Of a stretch of 64,000 nucleotides of DNA, positions 1 to 8,312 are shown piece after piece (position 1 is the stretch's first letter; every line of letters starts with the position of its first letter). The notes under the pieces were generated by a model. It searched no databases. It worked only from the letters and a program-made list of their open reading frames with translations, and was not told the origin of the DNA. The DNA comes from Thalassolituus sp. UBA1087 (GTDB lineage: Bacteria; Pseudomonadota; Gammaproteobacteria; Pseudomonadales; Oceanobacteraceae), in assembly GCA_002314145.1 (NCBI GenBank), contig DCCG01000042.1, forward strand, positions 189,047-253,046, written 5' to 3'. Position numbers and translations under genes: made by a program.

Positions 1-959
1 CGGATGAGGGCAGAGTTCCAGACACTGAGGTAACCCCGCATCCTTCCGTCGATTCCCCGATTGAGCAACCGTCTGCGGCTGAGCAGGATTCCGCGACCTG
101 CGCTGAATTGGCGGATGCTGATGAAGCCGCTGCTTCAGCCGGTCCGGAAGCAACCGACGTTCCGGCCTCAAAGCCGGTTACTGAATCGCTCGTTGATAAC
201 GACACAGCAGAGCAAAGTCCGGTCACGCCGGGGTCGTCATCGGAAGAACACGAGATAGCGCAGTACGGCAGGGCTGCAGTCCAGGCCCCCGACGTGACAG
301 CAGAGGACGCCGCAGACCCGGTAGCGTCCGCAAGTATCGCTGCCCCGGCACCTGCCAGGAGCAACGGCATGAACGCCGCGTCCCTGATGGATGCTTCGAT
401 GGATGAGCCAGCGATGGAGGCATCGGTCGCAGACATTGCCGCTGATTCTGTGGTCAATCCGGCCGCTTCAGTCATCTCAGAAACAGTCAGTGCTGCCGAT
501 AACAGGCCTGAACAGCCGCAGAATCCCGCAGCCGGCGAAAATGCCGGTGCAGCGGCCAGCGCTCAGCCTCAGGATCCTCTGCAACCCCATACCTGGTGGC
601 AATGGGTATCCCATCTCAAGCTGGCCGGCCTGACCATGGCCATTGCGCGTAACAGTGCGCTGGTGCATGTTGAAGGTGATCATTACGAGTTTGATGTTGA
701 TCCGGTACAGGGCGCCCTGTTCAATGATGGCCAGGCGCAGAAAATACAGCAGGCCCTGCGTGAACTCTTCCCGCAGGCGACAGTCAGCATGACATTGCAG
801 CCGCCACGGGGGGAGACTCCGGATCAGCGCCGTCAGCGGCAGCAGGAAGAAGCGCGCTATGGCGCGAAACAGGCGATTGAAGGTGATCCGCTGGTGCAGC
901 GGGTGCTGAATGAATTCGGAGGCGTGGTGGTCGATGAGACCATTCGCCCGGTAAGTTAA
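1..959 (+). CDS. dnaX: DNA polymerase III subunit tau, C-terminal part (partial)
   Basis: The reading frame is open from base 3 to a TAA at 957-959, so only the C-terminal part of the protein lies in the window. The first ~190 residues are a low-complexity linker rich in Ala, Pro, Glu, Asp and Ser, as expected for the tau linker. The last ~120 residues form a folded domain beginning near a WWQWVSHLKLAGLTM stretch, which resembles the tau domain that contacts the polymerase alpha subunit in the replisome. The identity rests mainly on synteny: ybaB and recR follow directly, the standard dnaX-ybaB-recR order. The ATPase domain is outside the window. The linker diverges too fast to be diagnostic alone. 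Confidence 0.85.
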   Translation, partial: DEGRVPDTEVTPHPSVDSPIEQPSAAEQDSATCAELADADEAAASAGPEATDVPASKPVTESLVDNDTAEQSPVTPGSSSEEHEIAQYGRAAVQAPDVTAEDAADPVASASIAAPAPARSNGMNAASLMDASMDEPAMEASVADIAADSVVNPAASVISETVSAADNRPEQPQNPAAGENAGAAASAQPQDPLQPHTWWQWVSHLKLAGLTMAIARNSALVHVEGDHYEFDVDPVQGALFNDGQAQKIQQALRELFPQATVSMTLQPPRGETPDQRRQRQQEEARYGAKQAIEGDPLVQRVLNEFGGVVVDETIRPVS

Positions 960-991
960 ACAGCGTTCATAGATGTGAACAGGAGCAGACA

Positions 992-1318
992 ATGATGAAA
1001 GGCGGTATGGGTAACCTGATGAAACAGGCGCAGAAGATGCAGGAGCAGCTTCAGAAAGCGCAGGAGCAACTGGCTGAAGCAGAAGTGACCGGTGAATCCG
1101 GGGCCGGGTTAGTAAAAATTACCATGAATGGCCGTCATGACGTGAAGCGCGTTGATCTCGACGACTCCATTATGGAAGAAGACAAAGAAATGCTTGAAGA
1201 TCTGCTTGCTGCGGCAGTCAATGACGCGGTGCGTAAGATTGAAGAGCGCAATAAAGACGAAATGGGCAAAATGACGTCCGGTATGGGACTGCCGCCGGGC
1301 ATGAAGCTGCCATTCTGA
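992..1318 (+). CDS. ybaB: YbaB/EbfC family nucleoid-associated protein
   Basis: A 108-residue protein, the usual length for the family. It starts with MMKGGMGNLMKQAQKMQEQ, the typical glycine/methionine/glutamine-rich N-terminal helix, and ends with MGLPPGMKLPF, a family signature. Members form dimers that bind DNA and are proposed to work with RecR/RecF or as general nucleoid proteins. A ribosome site AGGAGC precedes two adjacent ATG codons (992 and 995); either could be used. It sits between dnaX and recR, the conserved arrangement, and is probably co-transcribed with both. Confidence 0.95.
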   Translation: MMKGGMGNLMKQAQKMQEQLQKAQEQLAEAEVTGESGAGLVKITMNGRHDVKRVDLDDSIMEEDKEMLEDLLAAAVNDAVRKIEERNKDEMGKMTSGMGLPPGMKLPF

Positions 1319-1322
1319 TTAC

Positions 1323-1886
1323 ATGGCAGTTCCCGCGCCTTACCAACAATTACTGCAGGCCTTCGATACGCTGCCCGGAATCGGTCCCCGGGCGGCGGAA
1401 CGTCTGGTGCAGTTTGTACTGGCGGGGGAAGAGGGCGAACGCCTGGCTCAGGCAATCAGCACGGCAAAGCGCGAGCTGACCCTGTGTCAGCACTGTTTCC
1501 GCTACGCCTTGACTGACCCCTGTCAGCAGTGTGAAGGCGCACCGCCGGCTGACCACTTGCTTGTGGTTGAAGATACCCGCACGCAGCGGCTGGCAGAAGA
1601 GCAGGGGCATCAGCAGTTATTTGTGCTGCATGGGCTTCTGTCACCGGTTGCCGGAATCGGACCAGGGCAGCTGAACCTGCCCCGGTTACGTCAGCGGGTT
1701 GTCGCGGAAGGCATACAGCGCCTTTCTCTGGTGCTTCCCCCTGGCGTGGAAGCCGATGTAACCACGCAGTTTATTCAGGACCTGTTGGCCGATTTACCGG
1801 TGCTGGTTGAACGTTCAGAGCTACACACGCAACGACAGCCGGAGCAACAGGCAAAACAACAGGAGCCTGATCATGGGGCGGCTTAA
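1323..1886 (+). CDS. recR: Recombination protein RecR, divergent C-terminus
   Basis: RecR acts with RecF and RecO to load RecA on gapped DNA. The 187-residue product has the helix-hairpin-helix region (TLPGIGPRAAERL), a four-cysteine zinc motif (CQHC then CQQC) and the Toprim region with VVED and the LLSPVAGIGP signature. The usual C-terminal segment is absent: family members normally run ~200 residues and end with a glycine-rich VPVGGEL-type motif and a short basic tail. Here the protein ends in a glutamine-rich stretch instead. Neither other forward frame at 1800-1886 encodes the missing part, so a simple frameshift does not explain it. It starts 4 bases after ybaB and overlaps rnd by 14 bases. 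Confidence 0.9.
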   Translation: MAVPAPYQQLLQAFDTLPGIGPRAAERLVQFVLAGEEGERLAQAISTAKRELTLCQHCFRYALTDPCQQCEGAPPADHLLVVEDTRTQRLAEEQGHQQLFVLHGLLSPVAGIGPGQLNLPRLRQRVVAEGIQRLSLVLPPGVEADVTTQFIQDLLADLPVLVERSELHTQRQPEQQAKQQEPDHGAA

Positions 1887-3054
1887 AATACCTGAGCCAC
1901 AATGGGTGCGTGAAAACAGCGAACTGGTTGAGGTGTGCCGGCGCTGGCAGGAACAGGCCTATATCGCGGTGGATACTGAATTCGTCAGAACCACCACCTT
2001 TTATCCTGAAGCCGGATTGATTCAGGTGGCGGACAGTGAAGGTCCGGTGCTGATTGATCCGCTGACGGTTTCCGACTGGACGCCTCTGAAAGAAGTGTTC
2101 GAAAACCCACTCGTTGTGAAAGTGTTTCACGCCTGTGCTGAAGATCTGGAAGTCTGTCGTCAGCTGACCGGGACAGTACCAACACCGGTGGCAGACAGTC
2201 AGATCGGCGGAGCGCTGGCCGGGCTGGGCGGTATTATGGGGTTTCAGCGGTTGGTGAAAGAAATCCTGAATATCAACCTGCCGAAAGAAGAAACCCGCTC
2301 CGACTGGCTGAAACGACCACTCAGGGAAGAACAGATTGAATACGCCGTGGCGGATGTTCATTACCTTTACCGTCTGTATCCCAGGCTGATGTCGTTATTG
2401 AAAAAGCTCAACCGACAGAGTTGGCTGGCGGAAGAATGTGAACGTCTGTTGCGGCGTTCGGAAAAAAACGATAACGCTGCCAATTACTACCGCAGGGTGA
2501 AACTGGCCTGGAAACTGCGCCCGCAGGAACTCCTGATACTGCAGCAGCTGGTGCTGTGGCGGGAGCAGGAAGCACGCAGCCGCAATGTGCCACGCAATAA
2601 AGTCATTGATGATAATACCCTGTGGAATATTGCCCGCTTCAAGGCGCGTAACCGCGATCAGCTGATTAAAGCCGGAATGAAGCCACCGGCCGTACGGGAA
2701 GATGGCAAAACCCTGCTGAAAATTGTTGCTGAAGGTTTGGCGATTGATAAAGACAAGCTGCCACGGCAGCTGGACCGGCCGTTGTCTCCCCAGGCCGGGC
2801 AGTGGCTTAAGCTGATGAAAGAAGCGGTTAATTCAAAAGCAGAAATGCTGGAAATACCACCGGAAATACTGGCGCGTAAAAAAGCCCTGGAAGCCTTGCT
2901 TCGTTCCGGATATCCCAACGGACCTTTCAGGTTGCCGGAAAGCCTGCGCGGATGGCGTAAGGCCGAAATAGGTGACTACCTGGTTCAACTGTTACAGGAT
3001 CAGACGAGAGTAATCTCGCTGCGAAAAACGACCCATGACGAAACTCCTCTGTGA
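1873..3054 (+). CDS. rnd: Ribonuclease D
   Basis: A 3'-5' exoribonuclease that trims tRNA precursors and other stable RNAs. The DEDDy exonuclease domain shows DTEF (Asp and Glu ligands), the FHACAEDLEV motif (Asp) and the YAVADVHYLY motif (Tyr and Asp). An HRDC domain follows, around LRPQELLILQQLVLWREQEA. I chose the ATG at 1873 because AGGAG lies about 7 bases upstream and MGRLKIPEPQW begins the conserved region; an in-frame codon at 1807 would add 22 low-complexity residues from within recR. The result is 393 residues, near the family's ~370-390. It overlaps ycgL by 20 bases. Confidence 0.95.
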   Translation: MGRLKIPEPQWVRENSELVEVCRRWQEQAYIAVDTEFVRTTTFYPEAGLIQVADSEGPVLIDPLTVSDWTPLKEVFENPLVVKVFHACAEDLEVCRQLTGTVPTPVADSQIGGALAGLGGIMGFQRLVKEILNINLPKEETRSDWLKRPLREEQIEYAVADVHYLYRLYPRLMSLLKKLNRQSWLAEECERLLRRSEKNDNAANYYRRVKLAWKLRPQELLILQQLVLWREQEARSRNVPRNKVIDDNTLWNIARFKARNRDQLIKAGMKPPAVREDGKTLLKIVAEGLAIDKDKLPRQLDRPLSPQAGQWLKLMKEAVNSKAEMLEIPPEILARKKALEALLRSGYPNGPFRLPESLRGWRKAEIGDYLVQLLQDQTRVISLRKTTHDETPL

Positions 3055-3319
3055 TGTTTACAAGAGCCGTAAAAAAGATGAAGCCTACCTTTATGTCAGC
3101 CGCAAAGATGGTCTGGATAAAGTACCGGAAGAGTTGTTTGAACTTTTCGGTAAGCCGGAGCTGGCCATGACGCTGATTCTGACGGCGGATAAAAAGCTTG
3201 CCCGGACGGACGGCGAAAAAGTGCTGCAATCGATAGATGAAAACGGCTTTTACCTGCAAATGCCGCCAGCCAGAGAAACTTACATGCTCGACCTGTTCTG
3301 TAAGCTGGATAAAGAATGA
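3035..3319 (+). CDS. ycgL: YcgL domain protein
   Basis: A 94-residue cytosolic protein of the YcgL family (DUF709), whose biochemical role is not established. The N-terminal CDVYKSRKKDEAYLYV stretch and the C-terminal YLQMPP region are typical. It begins inside the 3' end of rnd and its stop overlaps the ycgN start (ATGA-type), so translation of rnd, ycgL and ycgN is probably coupled. The same trio occurs in Pseudomonas, which supports the call. Confidence 0.9.
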   Translation: MTKLLCDVYKSRKKDEAYLYVSRKDGLDKVPEELFELFGKPELAMTLILTADKKLARTDGEKVLQSIDENGFYLQMPPARETYMLDLFCKLDKE

Positions 3320-3756
3320 GTGCTGCACCTTTCTGGCAGGTAAAAACGCTGCAGCAGATGACGGCCGCTGAGTGGGAATCCTTATGCGATGGCTGCGCCA
3401 AATGTTGCCTGCATAAACTGCAGGACGAAGACACCGACGAAGTGTTCTACACCGCGGTGCACTGTCGCTATATGGAGCGCAGTACCTGTCGCTGTACTGT
3501 GTATGAAGAACGCAACAGCAAAGTACCCGAATGTGTCTGGCTGACGCCCGATCAGGCCAGTGAGTTTTTCTGGCTGCCGCCAACCTGCAGCTACCGTCTG
3601 CTGGCAGAAGGCAAAGATCTGCCACAATGGCATCCGCTGATCACCGGCGATCCGGATTCAGTGCATAAGGCCGGCATGTCCATCAGGAATACCGGCATTC
3701 CCGACAATCAGATAAACGAAGACGACTGGCAGGATTACATTATATGGAAAGCCTGA
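3316..3756 (+). CDS. ycgN: YcgN family cysteine-cluster protein
   Basis: A 146-residue protein of the UPF0260/YcgN family, members of which carry a zinc- or iron-chelating cysteine cluster. The visible cysteines are CDGCAKCC near residue 25, then HC, a CRC pair and VPEC. The function is unknown. It overlaps ycgL by 4 bases and the following membrane-protein gene by 13 bases, so it belongs to the rnd operon. Confidence 0.9.
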   Translation: MSAAPFWQVKTLQQMTAAEWESLCDGCAKCCLHKLQDEDTDEVFYTAVHCRYMERSTCRCTVYEERNSKVPECVWLTPDQASEFFWLPPTCSYRLLAEGKDLPQWHPLITGDPDSVHKAGMSIRNTGIPDNQINEDDWQDYIIWKA

Positions 3757-4103
3757 TTGCTTTTTCTCCTTTCTGGCTGGCTTACGCCGTATTTGCAGCG
3801 GCCGGATACTGGTGCTGGGAACGGCTGTTTTTCTGGCTCGACCGCAATAACGACGTACGCCGCTTTCTGCATATGCTGGGTGCCGTTATTCTCTTTACTC
3901 CGGCCCCCATCAGTGAAGGTTCATCCTTTTTCGCGCCGGCATTCCTGGTGTTGCCATTTACTGCGCTGGCCTCCGGAATGGACGAGGCAATGTACGCCGT
4001 GAGCTGGTTTCTGGGGGGGCTTTGTGTCGGCCTGTTTATCCTTGCAGTGCGGCAGTTCTTCCGCTGGATGAAAAACCGTTCAGGCGCTGCTTCAGACAGC
4101 TGA
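3744..4103 (+). CDS. Small inner-membrane protein, function unknown
   Basis: A 119-residue protein with three likely membrane spans (about residues 8-30, 42-70 and 85-108), then a short basic tail. The stretch PAPISEGSSFFAPAF between spans 2 and 3 is the most distinctive part. Comparable small membrane proteins follow ycgN in Pseudomonas-type genomes. It starts inside the 3' end of ycgN and is the last gene before a strong terminator, so it is the distal gene of the recR-rnd operon. I know no function for it. Confidence 0.8.
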   Translation: MESLIAFSPFWLAYAVFAAAGYWCWERLFFWLDRNNDVRRFLHMLGAVILFTPAPISEGSSFFAPAFLVLPFTALASGMDEAMYAVSWFLGGLCVGLFILAVRQFFRWMKNRSGAASDS

Positions 4104-4134
4104 AACGGTTTAAAAAACATTCGTTAAATATAAG

Positions 4135-4157
4135 AAAGGGCCACGCGGCCCTTTTTT
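4135..4157 (+). terminator. Rho-independent terminator after the rnd operon
   Basis: AAAGGGCC-acgc-GGCCCTTTTTT forms a short GC-rich stem followed by a T run, 31 bases after the preceding stop codon. Confidence 0.9.
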
Positions 4158-4358
4158 ATTTGCCACAGCCGGCAACTTTTTTTATTCCATTTCTGGCTAA
4201 CCGAAAAAACTTTGCTAGTTTTAATGCAGGAGTGTTCAGTATTTCGTCTTTGCTGACCGGAATTGCAGAGCACAAAACTGAACTTTGGGGGTTATCCGTC
4301 GCTGGAGTAATCGGATTAGAGGCAGAATTCTGTACTCTGATGGATGAGAGGTTGGAAC

Positions 4359-5027
4359 ATGGCTAATCATATTTTCATTCTGGCAACTGTAATGCTGCTC
4401 GCCGGCATTTTTGGGGGGCTGGTTAATTACTATCTTTACGGTGATAAGGATCCGGATGCAGCAAGTCTGCCGCGGTTTCTTGTCGTGGGTGTCGGTGCAT
4501 CCTTTCTGGTACCTGTGGTGCTGGATATGGTTAACAGCGAACTGGTGCTGGAAAGCCAGGGGGACCCGAGCCGACTGTTGATTTTCACTGGTTTCTGTCT
4601 GATTTCTGCGCTGCTCAGCCGCTTCTTTATTGATAATCTGTCTGACCGGATTCTCAGTGAAGCAAAAACAGCCAAGCAACGCTCAGAAGAGACTCAGCAG
4701 AATCTGCGCATTATTCAGAGCGAACTGCTGCCGCTGATTGACACTGAAACTGAACAGGACCTCTCGGGTGAGAATCCTGAAACTCAGGAAGCCAGTGACG
4801 ATCTGGATGTTACCTCGACGCAGGTATTGAAAATCCTGTCCGGTGGCCGCTTTATTTTCCGCTCACTTGCAGGCGTGTGCCGCGAAGCGAATCAGGAAGA
4901 AAGCACCGTACTGAAAACATTGCACGTTTTGGTAAACCGCAGTCTGGCTGGTAAGGTCAGCGGCAAAAATGGTGTACGTTGGCACATTACTGAGAAAGGT
5001 CGTCGCGTACTCGAAACCAACCTTTAA
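4359..5027 (+). CDS. Three-TM protein with C-terminal winged helix (YLATT-like)
   Basis: A 222-residue protein with three predicted membrane spans (about residues 4-26, 42-60 and 74-94), a charged helical linker near 100-130, and a C-terminal winged-helix-like domain (about 150-222) ending in WHITEKGRRVLE, a typical wing pattern. The membrane part resembles, from memory, the domain called YLATT (YEATS-like-associating three TM). I chose ATG 4359 because GAGAGG lies 6 bases upstream; an ATG at 4344 would add five residues without a better ribosome site. The next gene, a large VWA membrane protein, begins 23 bases later, so the two probably form a unit. The function is unknown; a membrane-tethered DNA- or protein-binding role is inference. 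Confidence 0.7.
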   Translation: MANHIFILATVMLLAGIFGGLVNYYLYGDKDPDAASLPRFLVVGVGASFLVPVVLDMVNSELVLESQGDPSRLLIFTGFCLISALLSRFFIDNLSDRILSEAKTAKQRSEETQQNLRIIQSELLPLIDTETEQDLSGENPETQEASDDLDVTSTQVLKILSGGRFIFRSLAGVCREANQEESTVLKTLHVLVNRSLAGKVSGKNGVRWHITEKGRRVLETNL

Positions 5028-5050
5028 ATAACAGACCCCCGGGAGCATCT

Positions 5051-7270
5051 ATGCAGATTCAACGCTGGCTGTCGGGGGTGATTTTTTTATCACTCCTGCC
5101 ATTCTTTTTTTCTTCCTCCGCTCAGGCTGCTGACGAACAGAGTCCTTCAGACGTTCGCATTATTGTCGATATTTCCGGCAGTATGAAAGAGACTGACCCT
5201 GAAAACCTGCGTATTCCGGCGGTTAATCTGTTGGTTGAGCTGTTACCGGATGATGCCCAGTCCGGGGTCTGGACGTTCGGTCGTTATGTCAACATGCTGG
5301 TACCGCTGGACCCGGTGGATGATGCCTGGCGGGAAAACGCCAAACAGCAGGCGCAGTCGATTAATTCCGTGGGCCTGTATACCAACCTGACCGGTGCCCT
5401 TGAAAAAGCCGCCTGGCAAATCGAAGCAGACAGTCCTTACCGGCAAAGCGTGATATTGCTCACCGATGGCAAAATCGATATGCCGCCGGCACAGAGCGAT
5501 AATATTAATGAGCAGGAACGTTCACGCCTGTTCAGCGATATTCTGCCGGCTTATGCAGAGGCCGGAGCAAAAATTCATACACTGGCGTTATCGGATGCGG
5601 CTGATACCGCTCTGTTGCAGCAGATTGCACTGGAAACCGGTGGTATGTATCTGCAGGCCAGTGATGCTGATCAGCTGTTGAAAGCCTTTCTGAAAGCGTT
5701 CGATCGCGCGGTCCCGGCAGAACAGGTGCCGATGGACGACAATCTTTTTGCAATCGACGACAGCGTGACTGAATTTACCGCACTGATTTTCCGTCAATCC
5801 GGCGGTAAAGAAACCCGCCTGATTACGCCTTCCGGAGACATTATTACTTCGGCATCGGCCGTTAATAATGACAAAGTCCGCTGGCATCAGGATGTCAATT
5901 TTGACCTGATTACCATTTCTGAGCCGGAAGCAGGGGACTGGAAAGCTGATGCGGATCTTGATCCCGATAACCGGGTTCAGATTCTGTCGGATCTTTCGCT
6001 CAGCGTGGAAGGCCTGCCCAACAGCATATTCTCCGGCAACCCGATTGAGCTGGAAATGGCCCTGAAAAATGCCGGTGAGGTCGTCGCAGAAGACGCCATT
6101 CTGGGCCTGACGGATGTCACTCTGAAAGTCACCGCACCTGATGGGCGGTCGGGCAGTAAACTGCTGTCAGATCCGGAGAATCTGCCGGCTGATGGTATTT
6201 ACCGGGAATCCATGACGCGGTTATCCCAGGTGGGTGAATACCGCTTCGAAGTCACTGCCATCGGGCGCACTTTTCAGCGCCGTCAGACTTTAACGGCGAC
6301 ATTAATGGAACCTATGAGTGTTCACATTGATGATTTTTATGAAGAGCAGGAAACCCATATACGGGTCGTGGCCGAAAGCGACAACATTGATACCGGGCTC
6401 AGCCGGGTATTGGCGAAAGTCAGCAGTCCGGATGGCAGTTCACTGATTCATACCCTGAACTTTAACCCGCAGGACAACGCATGGGAGATGTCACTGACGC
6501 CGGATAAAGGTCCCGGCCAGTACGACGTCATTCTGAACATACGCGGGGTTTCCGTCGGTGGCGCCACCTTCCGCAGCAAACCTGCAGATATTGTGCGTGA
6601 ATTCCCGCTGACTGATCCGGATGCACCAGTCGCTGCAGCGCCGGAACCAGTACCCGAAGAGGCTGCCGCCGTTGTACCTGACAGCCCGCCACAGCCCGCG
6701 GAAGTAGCGGAAGAGCCGGCAGCAGAACCTGAGGCCACCACGCCTGAAGCGCCCGAAGCTGAACAGACTGCAGCTGAACCGGAACCGGTACCGGAAGAAG
6801 AGGCTATTGAGCCGGACCTCGCCCAGCGCTTTGCCGAACAGGCTGCAATGGAGCCAGAGCCTGTACCGGAAGACGAAGGCATTGCCTGGTGGGTCTGGCT
6901 GTTGCTGGCGTTAGGTAATCTGCTGATCTTTGGCGGTGCAGGAGCCTGGTGGTTTATGCGGCGCAAAAAGTCCTCAGAGGTTACTGAGCCTGCGGCCGCG
7001 ATGGATACGGAACTGGAGGCTGACACCCTGACCGACGATGATTTCTCAGGCAGTTTTGACGACTTTGCCGGTGGCGATGAGGAAGAAATTCCACTGCCGG
7101 AAGAGGATGGCGGTGACGGACCTGGTGCGGCCGGTGGCCGTATGGGCGGCGATGCCGATATTGATGTGTCACTGGACGACGATTTCGCCCTGGACCCCGA
7201 TTCTGCCAGCCCTGCAGCGGATGAAGACTGGGGGGAATTCGATACCGATGATGATAATAAACCTGGCTGA
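5051..7270 (+). CDS. VWA domain-containing membrane-anchored protein
   Basis: A 739-residue exported protein. It has an N-terminal signal peptide (residues 1-26, ending SAQAAD) and a VWA domain (about 35-215) with an intact metal site DISGS and a downstream LLTDGK. Beta-rich domains follow (about 230-520), then a Pro/Glu/Ala-rich linker (about 525-610), one membrane span near WWVWLLLALGNLLIF (about 615-635), and a strongly acidic cytoplasmic tail of ~100 residues. VWA domains bind protein partners through a bound divalent metal. The architecture suggests a periplasmic receptor or scaffold anchored at its C-terminal side. GGAG lies just upstream of the start. It follows the YLATT-like gene and is probably co-expressed with it. 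Confidence 0.8.
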   Translation: MQIQRWLSGVIFLSLLPFFFSSSAQAADEQSPSDVRIIVDISGSMKETDPENLRIPAVNLLVELLPDDAQSGVWTFGRYVNMLVPLDPVDDAWRENAKQQAQSINSVGLYTNLTGALEKAAWQIEADSPYRQSVILLTDGKIDMPPAQSDNINEQERSRLFSDILPAYAEAGAKIHTLALSDAADTALLQQIALETGGMYLQASDADQLLKAFLKAFDRAVPAEQVPMDDNLFAIDDSVTEFTALIFRQSGGKETRLITPSGDIITSASAVNNDKVRWHQDVNFDLITISEPEAGDWKADADLDPDNRVQILSDLSLSVEGLPNSIFSGNPIELEMALKNAGEVVAEDAILGLTDVTLKVTAPDGRSGSKLLSDPENLPADGIYRESMTRLSQVGEYRFEVTAIGRTFQRRQTLTATLMEPMSVHIDDFYEEQETHIRVVAESDNIDTGLSRVLAKVSSPDGSSLIHTLNFNPQDNAWEMSLTPDKGPGQYDVILNIRGVSVGGATFRSKPADIVREFPLTDPDAPVAAAPEPVPEEAAAVVPDSPPQPAEVAEEPAAEPEATTPEAPEAEQTAAEPEPVPEEEAIEPDLAQRFAEQAAMEPEPVPEDEGIAWWVWLLLALGNLLIFGGAGAWWFMRRKKSSEVTEPAAAMDTELEADTLTDDDFSGSFDDFAGGDEEEIPLPEEDGGDGPGAAGGRMGGDADIDVSLDDDFALDPDSASPAADEDWGEFDTDDDNKPG

Positions 7271-7465
7271 GCAACGCCTCAGCCGGTATTTCTGATCCCT
7301 TGAAAGGCGGCCACTGGCGGCCGTCCACCCACCTGTCGGATCGCCGCCGGCTGTTGCTGATCCCTGTCGGCGCAGTTTATTCAGCCTGTCGTCCCCTTGC
7401 TGTGAATATTCCCCCTCCTTATACTGCTGGCCTGATTTGTCGAACAGATTCACATTGAGGTTAGT

Positions 7466-8308
7466 ATGAAGTTTGAGGGTACTCAGGAATACGTAGCCAC
7501 GCCCGAACTGCGTATGGCGGTTAATGCGGCCATTGCACTGCAGCGGCCTTTGCTGCTGAAAGGTGAACCGGGTACCGGTAAAACCATGCTGGCCGAGCAG
7601 CTGGCGGCTTCGCTCGATACTCAGCTGATACAGTGGCACATCAAAAGTACCACCAAGGCTCATCAGGGCTTGTATGAATACGATGCAGTATCACGCCTGC
7701 GGGATTCCCAGCTGGGCGTTGATAAAGTGCACGATATATCCAACTACATCGTCAAAGGTAAACTCTGGGAAGCATTTACCGCCGATAAGCCGGTGGTGCT
7801 GCTGATTGACGAAATCGACAAAGCCGATATCGAATTCCCCAATGACCTGTTGCTGGAAATCGACCGCATGGAGTTTTTTGTCTATGAAACTCAGGAGCGG
7901 ATCGTTGCCAGACATCGTCCCATCATTCTGATTACCAGTAACAACGAAAAAGAATTGCCGGATGCATTCCTGCGTCGTTGTTTCTTCCATTACATCGACT
8001 TCCCGGACCGTGACACCATGATGGATATCGTCGATGTTCATTACCCGGATATTAAAAAAGATCTGGTACGCGAAGCGCTGGACGTTTTCTTTGATGTCCG
8101 TAAAGTCCCGGGCCTTAAGAAAAAACCATCCACCTCTGAGCTGATTGACTGGCTTAAACTGTTAATGGCGGATGAGATCGGACCTGAGGCCCTGCGGAAT
8201 ACCGATACCAGTAAAGCCATTCCACCGCTTTACGGTGCTTTACTGAAAAATGAGCAGGACGTTCAGCTGCTGGAAAAACTCGCCTTTATGAGCCGTCGCA
8301 AAGGTTAA
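7466..8308 (+). CDS. MoxR-type AAA+ ATPase
   Basis: A 280-residue AAA+ ATPase. Walker A is GEPGTGKT (about residues 33-40), Walker B is LLIDEIDKAD (near 112-121) and sensor 1 is ITSNNEKELPDAFLRR, which also carries the arginine finger. MoxR ATPases typically act as chaperones that insert cofactors or remodel complexes together with a VWA partner, and a CoxE-type VWA gene follows after only 4 bases. The pair is widespread in Pseudomonas-like genomes but its substrate is not known. The start has GAGG 9 bases upstream. Confidence 0.88.
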   Translation: MKFEGTQEYVATPELRMAVNAAIALQRPLLLKGEPGTGKTMLAEQLAASLDTQLIQWHIKSTTKAHQGLYEYDAVSRLRDSQLGVDKVHDISNYIVKGKLWEAFTADKPVVLLIDEIDKADIEFPNDLLLEIDRMEFFVYETQERIVARHRPIILITSNNEKELPDAFLRRCFFHYIDFPDRDTMMDIVDVHYPDIKKDLVREALDVFFDVRKVPGLKKKPSTSELIDWLKLLMADEIGPEALRNTDTSKAIPPLYGALLKNEQDVQLLEKLAFMSRRKG

Positions 8309-8312
8309 TCCT

